A stretch of DNA of 64,000 nucleotides from Oscillospiraceae bacterium (GTDB lineage Bacteria; Bacillota; Clostridia; Oscillospirales; Acutalibacteraceae). The translations under genes were made by a program, and so were the position numbers. The notes under the pieces are model-generated. The model saw only the letters and a program-made list of their open reading frames with translations, searched no databases and was not told the origin of the DNA. This document shows positions 53,221 through 62,010 of the stretch, in pieces (positions within the stretch are counted from its first letter, which is position 1; each line of letters opens with the position of its first letter). The stretch is from assembly GCA_910574935.1 (NCBI GenBank), contig CAJTCU010000006.1, positions 1-64,000 of the forward strand. The letters are read 5' to 3'.

Positions 53221-53915
53221 TCAGATGTTAGTCGATAAGATAAACTTGTGTTTTGTGGCAACATTATGGCAACAAAACATAAGATAGCTCATACTATCTG
53301 AATAATGAAAGCAATATAAATAATCCGAGTCAAATCCTATAAGCAAACGGTTTTTGATTATCTTACAAAGAGCGAGATATAATCGCAAATTTTTGGAACC
53401 GAAACGCTTGTGCATATATTTTCTATCCAACTCTATCACAATTTCCCATATTGCAGCGCTTGTATCTTTAATCTCGAAATAATCCATAGGATGTTTGCCT
53501 TCTGCATCACAGATGATACGGTAAAAGAACCTGCGGGGCAATATTTCATTCAGCAAAATGCTTATTTTGTTATCTTCTGCGGTATTGTAGGCCGCTCTGT
53601 ACGGCAGCGAATACTGCATACGAACGCCGCAGTAGAATCCTTCATTCTACGGTGTGATTGGGTGGATGAGAATTCCATCCCCGCATACAGATATAGCCGG
53701 GGTTTTTCCATCGAGAAGTCCCATGGCTCTTTCTTTGAAGGCAACCGAAAAATTGTCTGGGGTGATTCATCAGTTTGAATCATATCATCTATATTTTTAA
53801 GCAACTCATCTTTCTTAATGAACAGACCGGCTGGCAGCTCGCTCAGTTTGTCAAGCATTTCCTGACTAACCTCCTTCGCCTGCTCCTGCTGCGCTTTTTG
53901 GTGGACCCTATCCAT
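53221..53915 (-). pseudogene. conserved hypothetical gene with one-base frameshift
   Basis: The first part (53915 to about 53648; MDRVHQKAQQEQAKEVSQEM) and the second part (about 53655 to 53221; NEGFYCGVRMQYSLPYRAAY..., LPRRFFYRIICDAEGKHPMD) read as one protein if a single base is added near 53648. The start follows AGAGGTG. Function unknown. It is convergent with the AAA+ gene. Confidence 0.55.
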
Positions 53916-54097
53916 GTGAACACCTCTTTGTAACCAGTATAAATCAACCATCCGGGAATGACATTATCCTATTTCTTCATGAGCAAGCTATAAGAAATTT
54001 AATAACATCAACGATTCCAACACAGGATTCTTGATTAGGGCAATACCTCAGGCGCAGTTGTAAAAATTTGGAAAGTTATGAAGAAAATGTGACTGAG

Positions 54098-54559
54098 CTA
54101 ATTCAACTCAGCGAGGTTTCTACTCAGCGGAAAAGCCGCCCGAAAATCGTCATATATTTTCTTTTCTCTGCAGAACAGCAACGCAAACGAACTGTCAAAT
54201 GCCACAATCTCAATACTTGCCAGCTGGTGCTGAATCGAGAGCGGGTTTGTCCAAAATCCCGCATTTCCATCAGCATATGGCGTGGGGTACTGCATGACCT
54301 GTTCCTTGGAGATTTGCGGCTCAAAGCCAGAAAACACGCCCCAGACCCATTGCACGCCCGGGGCGCTATCCAGCATTTGCATAAGCTCCGCGCCTGTTTT
54401 CCATTCAACCTCTTGACACATTTCGAGCGGGTAGGCATAGCAAGTCCAGTCGGTGATAAGCCAGTTATGGCGTGGGCCCACATCACCGAGCCCGTGCATA
54501 ATAGAGTGCATATCGGTTAAATACTCCTGGCCGGTGTCCAAGATAGCGCCGTATACCAT
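54098..54559 (-). CDS. unrecognised protein, third gene of the polymerase operon
   Basis: A 153-residue, Trp- and acidic-rich soluble protein (MVYGAILDTGQEYLTDMHSI...; VQWVWGVFSGFEP). AAAGGAGCACACC precedes ATG 54559, 18 bases after the second gene. No motif recognised; the composition is reminiscent of immunity or sensor proteins but that is not evidence. Context ties it to the RdRP-like polymerase. Confidence 0.6.
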   Translation of the reverse strand: MVYGAILDTGQEYLTDMHSIMHGLGDVGPRHNWLITDWTCYAYPLEMCQEVEWKTGAELMQMLDSAPGVQWVWGVFSGFEPQISKEQVMQYPTPYADGNAGFWTNPLSIQHQLASIEIVAFDSSFALLFCREKKIYDDFRAAFPLSRNLAELN

Positions 54560-54577
54560 GGTGTGCTCCTTTTTAAT

Positions 54578-55438
54578 TTACTCATTCAATAAAGTGGGAT
54601 TCAATTTGTATCTTGCAATCCCCAGCCGTTCCCGTTCCCGCACGATGATGCTCTCGGGGATAGCTGGCAGCCATTTCCTACTGAACATGGTACTGCCAAA
54701 ATATGCGTCAAAGTTTGTGACCGGCAGTACGACCCATTCAGAATCCCCCGGCTTATTTGCTATGTAATACTCCACTAAAGTGCGGATAACTTCAGTCGGT
54801 ACCTTCTCAGGCCGGAGTGTTTCCATTCGATTGAGAATATCGTTCGGCAAATTAACGCTGTTGTTTCGCAGCGGCCCCAGTTCCAGAGCGTTGGCCAGCA
54901 CGTCATCAAACCTTAAGACCCACGCACCGTTTGTACCTTGTGAAAAAATTGGAACTTGAAACTGCACAACTTTCCTTCGCCAAGCTGTATCATATTCTTT
55001 ATCTATGATATCCACTTTGCCATACGCTGGCTTGCTCACCTTATCAGGGTTGTTCCTCATAAACCGCACGATACTGTGAACATGGCGGCAAAACCACCCC
55101 ATGCCATTTTCGTCCACCAACTCAGGAAACTCTCCATGCAATTCTCTGAAATCGCTTTTGAACTCCCAGTCCTCTTTAGGGCTGGCTTTCTTTTTGTCCG
55201 GGACACTGCACCAAGCGCAGAGCGCCCGGCGAGCATAGTTAATTCTAGCTCTGATATTCTCGTCCGCATCTGCAAACAGATATCCACGGGCAAGAACCGT
55301 CATCACCCGAGCCATACCATTGAAATCAAGGATCATGTCCATCGTGAACCGCCCAATATAAGTCGTGTCACGCTTGCCGGCGGCTTTATAAACCGGCGGC
55401 TCAGTGTACGCCCGAAATTCAGCCAACTCATTCAGCAT
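54578..55438 (-). CDS. unrecognised protein, second gene of the polymerase operon
   Basis: A 286-residue soluble protein from ATG 55438. Its ribosome binding site (AAGGAGGAGAACC) lies inside the last codons of the polymerase gene, an 11-base overlap that implies coupled synthesis. Aromatic- and Arg-rich with no clear catalytic motif; FTMDMILDFNGMARVMTVLA, WFCRHVHSIVRFMRNNPDKV. A subunit or regulator of the polymerase is a reasonable guess. Confidence 0.65.
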   Translation of the reverse strand: MLNELAEFRAYTEPPVYKAAGKRDTTYIGRFTMDMILDFNGMARVMTVLARGYLFADADENIRARINYARRALCAWCSVPDKKKASPKEDWEFKSDFRELHGEFPELVDENGMGWFCRHVHSIVRFMRNNPDKVSKPAYGKVDIIDKEYDTAWRRKVVQFQVPIFSQGTNGAWVLRFDDVLANALELGPLRNNSVNLPNDILNRMETLRPEKVPTEVIRTLVEYYIANKPGDSEWVVLPVTNFDAYFGSTMFSRKWLPAIPESIIVRERERLGIARYKLNPTLLNE

Positions 55439-58400
55439 GGTTCTCCTCCTTGAGAACATTTTCTTCGATGTGGTCTATGAGCAAATTCCATAGCAAATCT
55501 CGCTTACCCAAGGCAACAAAGTACCGTACCGCCAAACGAGGCCTCACAATTATCTCCAGCATCTCTCGGCACTTAGCGGCGACTACCTCTCGGTAATCAT
55601 GCCGCAAAGGTTGCTCAAGATACGCGTTCATCATATGCTGAAAAGCAATTGAATCAGTATCCCGCAAGTATTTCTTTCTGTCTGTAGCCTGGTTCTCATC
55701 ATCGATATCACAAATCAAATCACCTAAAATACGATAGCCGCTATGTCTGAAATCCGAAAACAGCTCATGATAATTATCGAGTTCCGGCAGATGGCTTTCC
55801 AGAAAATCAAATCGGGCCTCACTGTCCATAAAATGCCATTTGCTCTCTACAATTGCCGCACGGATTTCCGTAACCCGCTCCTCAGAAATATCCTGGAAAG
55901 CTGCGTACAACTCGTCTGCATCGTAAATATCCTCCTGCCCCCGACTGAACAAAATTCTCTCGATGTCATTCTTCCTCTGCTTATTCTGAACCGGCACCCG
56001 GCAAGCACGTATGCGGGATAGGCAAGCCTCGTAGTCACTCAAAAGTGCCGATACAGAAGAAAGGATTTGCGGGTCAAGGCTCTTTTTCCAATCACGCTCC
56101 CGTGCGAAAACAAAAAGTTCGCTATCTTTTGCAGGTTTAGGTTTCAACTTCGGTGTATTTTTCTTCAGCTGATACGCCAAATACGGCAGCCGCTCCAAGT
56201 TAGAGTCTACCTTTCTCCAGTCCGTCTTCTCAAAAAACGCCTTGTGCTTTTGCTCGAAGGTAGGCTCATACCATTTGCCGCGAGTTTCTGCCGAATCCAG
56301 CAGCTTTTTATATTGCAAGAACAGACTTCGGTTCACAACTTTCTTGTTCAGAGACTCCGACAAGTCCGGCTTGACACCGCTCTTGGCTGAGTCAATTTCA
56401 AGTCCGGTTAAAATAGCCAGAATCTCCGTTTCATCTTTGCATCTTTGCCGCAAATCAGAGTCAGAATTTTCGTTATAGGCAATTACGCTTCTATCCAGCG
56501 CAGCATTGGATATCTGCCCCACGCGAGATGAAAAAGTGTTGCGTACCGTTTCAAATCTGGCATACCAATCGTTGGCGTCCCGTATCTGCGGCTCGGCGGC
56601 AGGTATTTTCAAAAGAGGTATATTCCCGCTAATTTGCCTGAACAAATCAGTGGCATATTCCTGATAATTGCGTTTCACACAAGTATTCAAAATTGGGTCG
56701 GCAATCGTTTTTATCATGTCCCCATCGAAGTCCGCACCGCCCAAGCGCTCTGCTGCCAGCGTGTGAGAATCCACCATCACCACATCCGTGAGATGGCCAA
56801 AATAGTGTTTGCGCATCTGCTCCACTTTGGCGTAGCAATTCAACTGGATCTCTTCATTTCTGGCGATGTGTGGGTTGCGGAGCAGAGTACATTCCCCGCC
56901 ATGTTCATAAGCAACCTTTGGCGCATAGAAAGAATTATTTGCGAATTGATTGCCTATTGCCGCTGCAAAGAATGTTCGTTTTGCTCTATCGCTTGGCACC
57001 TGTTTTGGGAGCAACAAGGTAAGGAACTCGAGCAAATCGCCAGACAAAAACCGGTTGTCACCTGCGACGATAAGTTGTCCGACTGCATACTGTTTCAAAA
57101 CCTGCTCTACCTTCGTGTCCAACTCTTTGGTGTAGACAGGCTCATTGATGAATAGCGAGTTCTTCTTCAAGATTTTTGCCATGTAGTACGCCTTGCTTTT
57201 CTTAGAAAACCACCTGCGCTCCAGGGCTGATAGAAAGTACTGTTTGCGAAATTCCTCATCCGCACAGTAGTTATAATAGACCAGTTCAGTTTCTTTTGTG
57301 AGCCAGCGACGCTCGTCCTTTGCCGGTGAATCCTTCCATCCTAACGGCAAATCAAGTGGCCGAAACTCTTCGGCAGTTATAGAAACCGTGTTCAAGAATT
57401 GGTAATTCAGAGTCGTAATCTCCTCCGTTTTTTCCTTGCTGGTCTGCGTTATGTAGAGCGCATGGCGGTACTTAGAAAACACTCTCCAGTAGTCATCCCA
57501 ATTCATTCTATTTTCCGTCAGCCAGCCATACCCCTTGAACATGGACTTCGTCAAAATAATATCCACATCTTTTACATCATGCTCCACGCCCCAAAGGTCA
57601 GTAACTTTTTGACAGCCCCCGCTGGTGAGAAAATCCTTGAAGTCGACTTGATGGAGCATACCTTTTACATATGGCAGACGCATCTGAAAAGACGTGTGGA
57701 TATGCTTACCACAGTAAACCTTATCAATGATTTCAGCATACTGCTTTGAAATTAGACCCTCGCCGTCAAAGAGGGTAACTGGAATATCTTCTCTCCGCTC
57801 GACCCGATGATACTTGCGGATGTTGCCTGCGCTCCCATCGTCCTCGACGGTGATGACCGGCACATCATGGACAGTTACCTCGGGGTTATCAATCACAATC
57901 ACCCGGTGGGGCTTATCAATTTCAATCCCATCAATTCGGGCTCCTCCCGAAAGCATTAGGCCATTGTAGGCATAAAGTTTGCTCAACTGGCACGACCCAA
58001 TTTTCATATCCAGCATGATTCTCCGGCGCAGCGGCTCGTAAATGTCCTCCCGAACAAAAGAAAGCTGTGCCTTGCGGCTCATGCTGTTGGAGCGCTCGAA
58101 TGCCAAATATCTGTGTGGGCCAGCACCAAGGTCTAGCGTGATACCCTCTGGCCGGAACATACTCTCCGCTTTCTTCTGGCGTACGGCATGACGATTCTGA
58201 GCGGCATTCCGGTCGAAAATGTTGCTGAAATCTACGTAGCAGATCACATCCGACAGGTCGCTGATGAGCGTGTCCTCCATCGGTAGCTGGTAGTTATCTC
58301 CACGCAGAACACACATAGCTTGAAAGAACAACGCACAGTCCTGTTGTTCATGGAGCGAGGAAAGCACCTTGCACTTCTCCGTTGCTTTAGCATTTAGAGT

Positions 58401-58490
58401 AAAGGCATAACCACCCTCCGCGCCTTCCTGTGCATAGGCCATGAGAGCCGTTGCAGACAGCGTGTAGATTTTATACCTGACCTGCGGCAT
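55428..58490 (-). CDS. RdRP/YonO-like double-psi-beta-barrel RNA polymerase homologue
   Basis: A 1020-residue protein from ATG 58490 (GGGAGGTG six bases before). Barrel-1 motifs: DGEGLIS (242-248) and FQMRLPYVKGML (268-279) with Lys276, matching DGxGxIS and FQIR..yKG of eukaryotic RNA-silencing RdRPs. Barrel-2: CTLLRNPHIARNEEIQ (about 534-549), then VMVDSH and LGGADFDGDMI with the metal-binding triad D587, D589, D591. The DxDGD motif is the catalytic centre of all DPBB polymerases, including beta-prime, QDE-1/RDR and phage YonO. Catalysis of RNA synthesis is therefore likely; template type is unknown. About 200 N-terminal and 400 C-terminal residues are unassigned. Confidence 0.82.
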   Translation of the reverse strand: MPQVRYKIYTLSATALMAYAQEGAEGGYAFTLNAKATEKCKVLSSLHEQQDCALFFQAMCVLRGDNYQLPMEDTLISDLSDVICYVDFSNIFDRNAAQNRHAVRQKKAESMFRPEGITLDLGAGPHRYLAFERSNSMSRKAQLSFVREDIYEPLRRRIMLDMKIGSCQLSKLYAYNGLMLSGGARIDGIEIDKPHRVIVIDNPEVTVHDVPVITVEDDGSAGNIRKYHRVERREDIPVTLFDGEGLISKQYAEIIDKVYCGKHIHTSFQMRLPYVKGMLHQVDFKDFLTSGGCQKVTDLWGVEHDVKDVDIILTKSMFKGYGWLTENRMNWDDYWRVFSKYRHALYITQTSKEKTEEITTLNYQFLNTVSITAEEFRPLDLPLGWKDSPAKDERRWLTKETELVYYNYCADEEFRKQYFLSALERRWFSKKSKAYYMAKILKKNSLFINEPVYTKELDTKVEQVLKQYAVGQLIVAGDNRFLSGDLLEFLTLLLPKQVPSDRAKRTFFAAAIGNQFANNSFYAPKVAYEHGGECTLLRNPHIARNEEIQLNCYAKVEQMRKHYFGHLTDVVMVDSHTLAAERLGGADFDGDMIKTIADPILNTCVKRNYQEYATDLFRQISGNIPLLKIPAAEPQIRDANDWYARFETVRNTFSSRVGQISNAALDRSVIAYNENSDSDLRQRCKDETEILAILTGLEIDSAKSGVKPDLSESLNKKVVNRSLFLQYKKLLDSAETRGKWYEPTFEQKHKAFFEKTDWRKVDSNLERLPYLAYQLKKNTPKLKPKPAKDSELFVFARERDWKKSLDPQILSSVSALLSDYEACLSRIRACRVPVQNKQRKNDIERILFSRGQEDIYDADELYAAFQDISEERVTEIRAAIVESKWHFMDSEARFDFLESHLPELDNYHELFSDFRHSGYRILGDLICDIDDENQATDRKKYLRDTDSIAFQHMMNAYLEQPLRHDYREVVAAKCREMLEIIVRPRLAVRYFVALGKRDLLWNLLIDHIEENVLKEENHAE

Positions 58491-58510
58491 ACCGTTCACC
58501 TCCCATCCAA

Positions 58511-58539
58511 ATTATACCAAAATCCTTTCCGGTTTGCAA
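58511..58539 (-). promoter_or_regulatory. sigma-A promoter of the polymerase operon
   Basis: Minus strand TTGCAA (58534-58539), 17 bases, TATAAT (58511-58516), 21 bases before the start codon. A perfect hairpin gctccca...tgggagc (58551-58575) lies between this promoter and the divergent ATPase gene and may be an operator or leader structure. Confidence 0.62.
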
Positions 58540-58604
58540 TATGAATACTGCTCCCACTTTTTCAAGCTGGGAGCGTTTCCATTTTACCGAAAGGACTGAT
58601 GTGT

Positions 58605-59717
58605 ATGCCAAAACCCATCGAGAAACTGGCCGTCATCGACGGCGAGACCCTCCAGGACATGAGGTTTCAGCCGGGCAAATTCTGCATTGATACGCTCCTG
58701 CCTCAAGGGATATCCATGCTCGGCGGCGCACCCAAGAACGGAAAATCCTGGATGGTGCTGGACTGGTGTGTGCGCGTTGCCAAAGGTGAGCCGGTGTGGA
58801 ACCTGCCCGTCAAGCAAGGCTCGACCCTCTACCTCTGCCTGGAAGACCCGCTCCGCCGGGTGCAAGACCGACTGCTACAGCTTACAGATGAGGCTCCTCC
58901 AAACGCATTTTTTGCTACGGCCGCTGAGAAGTTAGGACAAGGTTTGTGCGAACAGATCAGAGAGTTCATCCACGAACAGCCTGATACCGCACTGGTAGCC
59001 ATTGACACTTTCCAAATCGTTCGCTCCGGCGGTCAGGATATCTCATACGCCTCCGACTATGAGGAAGTGCGCGAGCTGAAAAAGTTGGCGGACGAATTGC
59101 AACTCTCCATTCTGCTCGTTCACCATTTGCGTAAGCAGGGTGCCAGTGACCCGCTGAATAAGCTCTCTGGTACCACTGGGATCAGCGGTGCGATGGACGC
59201 TGTTTTCATTCTTGACCGGGGCCAGCGCAGCGAGGGTGCGGCCACTTTAGTCTGCACCGGGCGGGACATCGAAACCCGAAAGTTGGACTTACGATTCTCA
59301 AAATTCGATTGCACTTGGGAGTTGGTGCAGGATAGTTTGGAAAATCATTCAATAGAAATGCCAGAGGAACTGACAGCACTCACTGAGTTTGTGCGTTCGA
59401 TCCAGACTTTTAGTGGTAGCAATACGCAGCTTGCCGGTGCGGTCAGTAAGCTGGTTGGTAAGGAGATTGCTCCCAAGTCTCTCAAGCAGATGATGAACCG
59501 CCGGCGATATGCTTTGGAAGAAAAAGGCGTGTTCTTTCGCAGCCATCGAAGCAATGGGCAGAGGCTGGTTAGCGTTTCTTTTTCTTCTGTCCCACCCGAT
59601 AGTGACGGAAGTGCCGCAAGTGACGTAACATCGAGCAGTGCCGGATTTACCGTCCCTTGCGACCCTAACAGTGCCGAAACCCCTGTATTCTCTAGGGAAA
59701 ACGCCTATCCAGCGTGA
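58605..59717 (+). CDS. RepA-like RecA-fold ATPase
   Basis: A 370-residue ATPase, start ATG 58605 (AAAGGA nine bases before). Walker A is LGGAPKNGKSWMVLDW (about residues 38-53), with LYLCLEDPLRRVQDR, VAIDTFQIV (Walker B), LLVHHLRKQ and LSGTTGISGAMDAVF. Same motif order as the transposon ATPase at 18056, so both are RepA-type replication helicases/regulators of mobile elements. Diverges from the polymerase operon. The last ~60 residues are Ser/Pro-rich. Confidence 0.78.
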   Translation: MPKPIEKLAVIDGETLQDMRFQPGKFCIDTLLPQGISMLGGAPKNGKSWMVLDWCVRVAKGEPVWNLPVKQGSTLYLCLEDPLRRVQDRLLQLTDEAPPNAFFATAAEKLGQGLCEQIREFIHEQPDTALVAIDTFQIVRSGGQDISYASDYEEVRELKKLADELQLSILLVHHLRKQGASDPLNKLSGTTGISGAMDAVFILDRGQRSEGAATLVCTGRDIETRKLDLRFSKFDCTWELVQDSLENHSIEMPEELTALTEFVRSIQTFSGSNTQLAGAVSKLVGKEIAPKSLKQMMNRRRYALEEKGVFFRSHRSNGQRLVSVSFSSVPPDSDGSAASDVTSSSAGFTVPCDPNSAETPVFSRENAYPA

Positions 59718-59988
59718 GCCGCTGCTTTCGAGCCTTGCGCCCCTGTGAGGCCACAGCAGGCCCGTGTTGGCGTTTTACGGCGGCAGTCGGGTAGTCTACC
59801 ACTAGGCCCGGAGAAAGCTGTTTTGGGGCAATTCTGGCCCGGTTTTGCGGCAAGGTTCCGAGGACCGGATTTCCCGGCAGGGGAGGGCCGTAAGGGCCTC
59901 CCGCTGGGGCAAGCAGAGCGCGTGGCTGTCCGCCCCGCACGTAGAGAACTGGGCAGTAGCCCGGACCCACTTCAGAAAGGAGAAAGGT
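59718..59988. other. oriT: candidate oriT region before mobC
   Basis: A 271-base gap with no gene seen, GC-rich, containing the hairpin gggagggccgtaagggcctc plus cc (59881-59902, one mismatch, GTAA loop). It lies immediately upstream of mobC and the relaxase gene, where oriT is usually found. Confidence 0.35.
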
Positions 59989-60306
59989 ATGCAAAACAAC
60001 AGAAAACGAGCGAAAACTCTGACCATTCGCCTTACTAAGGCAGAGAAAGAAATGATAAAAAAGAAAGCAAGGAAGGCTCAACTTAGCGTTACAGATTTTC
60101 TCGTTACAACATCGTTGCGCACGGAGATTCACGTTGCCGAGGACATCAAACCGCTGCTGATTGAGCTAAAAAGGATCGGCAACAATGTCAACCAAATTAC
60201 CATAAAAATCAATGCAGGAGCTTTCCACTCTGCGGACTTCTCGGATGTCGTACAGGGTCAACGGATGCTCTACGAACAGCTCCTGCGCATAGCGGGAGGG
60301 CGATAA
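59989..60306 (+). CDS. mobC: MobC-like relaxosome protein
   Basis: A 105-residue protein from ATG 59989 (AAAGGAGAAAGG upstream). RAKTLTIRLTKAEKEMIKKK is a ribbon-helix-helix-type start and LIELKRIGNNVNQITIKINA is the MobC signature. Its stop overlaps the relaxase start (TAATG). It helps the relaxase open and nick oriT. Confidence 0.78.
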   Translation: MQNNRKRAKTLTIRLTKAEKEMIKKKARKAQLSVTDFLVTTSLRTEIHVAEDIKPLLIELKRIGNNVNQITIKINAGAFHSADFSDVVQGQRMLYEQLLRIAGGR

Positions 60307-61670
60307 TGGCAACCGTAAAATTTATCCAGGAGAGTCGCCAATCAATTAGTGCGATGAAAGGCGTGATTTCCTACTGCTTGCAGGAGAAAAAGGTTGCGGA
60401 TGATGCCACTGGCCAGCGCATGGTCAGCGGCATTTTTTGCGATGGAGAGAACTCTTTTACAGAATTTCTGACGACGAAGCAGGCGTATCGCAAGACGAGT
60501 GGCATCAACTTTTATCACTATGTTCAGTCGTTCTCGCCCGACGAAAACATCACTCCGCAGGAGGTTCACGCCGTTGCCAGAGAGTTTGCGGAGCGGGCAT
60601 GGCCGGGTCATGAGATTCTGGTGGCAACGCATTGCGACGCCGACCACCTGCACTCGCACTTCGTTATCAACCCTGTGAGCTTCGAGAACGGCAAAAAGCT
60701 GCGGCAAAACCCAAATACACTGAAAGAGCTGCGGGCTTTGAACGATGAAATTTGTGCAGCCCATGGGCTGGCAGTGCTGCCTCCCTATGAGAAATCAGCG
60801 AGCAAATTATCCTCACGAGAGTACCGCGCTGCGATAAAAGGAGAGAGCTGGAAGTTCAAACTGATGGCCGACATCTGCGCCGCCATGAACCGTAGCGGCA
60901 GTAAGCAGGACTTCATCGTTGAGATGGAGCGGTGCGGCTATCAAGTCAAGTGGACGGATGAGCGCAAGTACATCACGTTCACCTGCCCAAACAGAATGAA
61001 GTGCCGGGACATCAAACTGCACGACAATAAATATTTGAAGGAGAATTTGGAGTATGAATTACAGTACAGAGAGGCCCACTATGGACGAACTGGTCGCAAG
61101 AAACGCAAGTGGTATCCGCAGTATGAAGGAGTCGAGCCTGCCGGTGATGGTGCCGATCCAAGAGAAGGATTGGGATACGATGGTAAATCTACTGGAGAGT
61201 ACGGTGAACTTCCAGCCGAAACTGTACTCGCTGGTGAAGCAACAGATTGCCGAGGAACGGACGATTTCCTACCAACTGGTGAAGCAGATAAAAGATTCCA
61301 CGGCGCAGATGGAGAGCCTCGCGCAACAGGCTGGGAAGGATCTCGAAAAGAGTTTGAACGCTTCCTTGGCAAAGGGTTCGCAGCTGGAAACGGCTATTGC
61401 CAAGGCAGCGAAGCGACGGAATTGGAAAACGTGGGCGCTCATCATCGTGGTGTCGATACTGTCCTCGGCGCTGGGGGCAACGCTGTCCGCTCTGCTGTGT
61501 ATGCGTTGGCTGCTCTGAGTGGTGAAGATGATGACCCGGAGGAGCGCCGTAAACGCATTGAGGCCCAGGAAAATGGTGAAGCGTTAGGCGCTTTACTCGG
61601 CCTTGCGGTGGGTACGATTGCTGAAATTTCAGAAGAAAATGATGAGAGTCATGAATACAAAATTGAATAA
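60306..61670 (+). CDS. MobA/VirD2-type relaxase
   Basis: A 454-residue relaxase with the HUH cluster H109...H114, H116, H118 in VATHCDADHLHSHFVINPVS and a candidate nucleophile Tyr near residue 23 (ISYCLQ). The relaxase domain covers about residues 1-245. The C-terminal tail (250-404) is Gly/Glu/Ala-rich because the same DNA encodes another protein in a different frame. The last ~45 residues again look like normal protein. It is distinct from the ICE and transposon relaxases. Confidence 0.87.
   Translation: MATVKFIQESRQSISAMKGVISYCLQEKKVADDATGQRMVSGIFCDGENSFTEFLTTKQAYRKTSGINFYHYVQSFSPDENITPQEVHAVAREFAERAWPGHEILVATHCDADHLHSHFVINPVSFENGKKLRQNPNTLKELRALNDEICAAHGLAVLPPYEKSASKLSSREYRAAIKGESWKFKLMADICAAMNRSGSKQDFIVEMERCGYQVKWTDERKYITFTCPNRMKCRDIKLHDNKYLKENLEYELQYREAHYGRTGRKKRKWYPQYEGVEPAGDGADPREGLGYDGKSTGEYGELPAETVLAGEATDCRGTDDFLPTGEADKRFHGADGEPRATGWEGSRKEFERFLGKGFAAGNGYCQGSEATELENVGAHHRGVDTVLGAGGNAVRSAVYALAALSGEDDDPEERRKRIEAQENGEALGALLGLAVGTIAEISEENDESHEYKIE
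61054..61518 (+). CDS. MobB-like membrane protein nested in the relaxase gene
   Basis: A 154-residue protein in the +1 frame, wholly inside the relaxase gene, with AAGGAG ten bases before ATG 61054. It has a helical/coiled-coil body (IAEERTISYQLVKQIKDSTA) and a clear C-terminal membrane helix WALIIVVSILSSALGATLSA. ColE1- and RSF1010-type mob regions also carry a small MobB/MbeB gene nested in mobA. This frame has stronger protein character than the relaxase tail it overlaps. Confidence 0.72.
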   Translation: MNYSTERPTMDELVARNASGIRSMKESSLPVMVPIQEKDWDTMVNLLESTVNFQPKLYSLVKQQIAEERTISYQLVKQIKDSTAQMESLAQQAGKDLEKSLNASLAKGSQLETAIAKAAKRRNWKTWALIIVVSILSSALGATLSALLCMRWLL

Positions 61671-61686
61671 ATTGGGAGGTTTGTGA

Positions 61687-62010
61687 ATGACAAAAAAGGA
61701 ATACAAGAAAGCTCTGTCCAGCTACCCGGAGGCGCTCACCGCCTCTGAGGTGGCTGAAATATTGCGGGTATGCACAAAAACGGTTTACAAATTGATTAAG
61801 CAGGGTGAGATCCCGGCGGTGAAAATTGGGCGGGAGAACCGCATTTCCAAAAGCGTTCTCATATCCTATCTTCGCAATAAAGATAAGGGCAGTCCGAACC
61901 CCAAATGTGTCTGTTCTGAAAACTCTGCGGGTGCGGTATGGACTTCCGGCAGGTCTTGTGGTAGTGTGTGTGGTGCCAGTGGAACTGGCAGAAAGGAGAG
62001 GTCGGCATGA
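61687..62010 (+). CDS. excisionase-type HTH protein
   Basis: A 107-residue protein with a MerR/excisionase HTH in the first ~65 residues: EALTASEVAEILRVCTKTVY, KLIKQGEIPAVKIGRENRIS. The Cys/Gly/Ser-rich tail after residue 70 is odd and may be a read-through extension. It overlaps the integrase start by four bases (ATGA), so Xis and Int are coupled. Confidence 0.78.
   Translation: MTKKEYKKALSSYPEALTASEVAEILRVCTKTVYKLIKQGEIPAVKIGRENRISKSVLISYLRNKDKGSPNPKCVCSENSAGAVWTSGRSCGSVCGASGTGRKERSA

Noticed and set aside
53215-53620. Intact 132-residue gene at 53221-53619
   Set aside because: Reading just upstream in the same frame gives NEGFYCGVR joined to the other frame, so it is better explained as the distal half of a frameshifted gene.
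55428-58490. DNA-directed RNA polymerase beta-prime fragment as an explanation for ADFDGD
   Set aside because: The motif resembles beta-prime, but the DGxGxIS and FQxR..KG motifs lie in the same chain and in RdRP/YonO order, and no other beta-prime motifs are seen.
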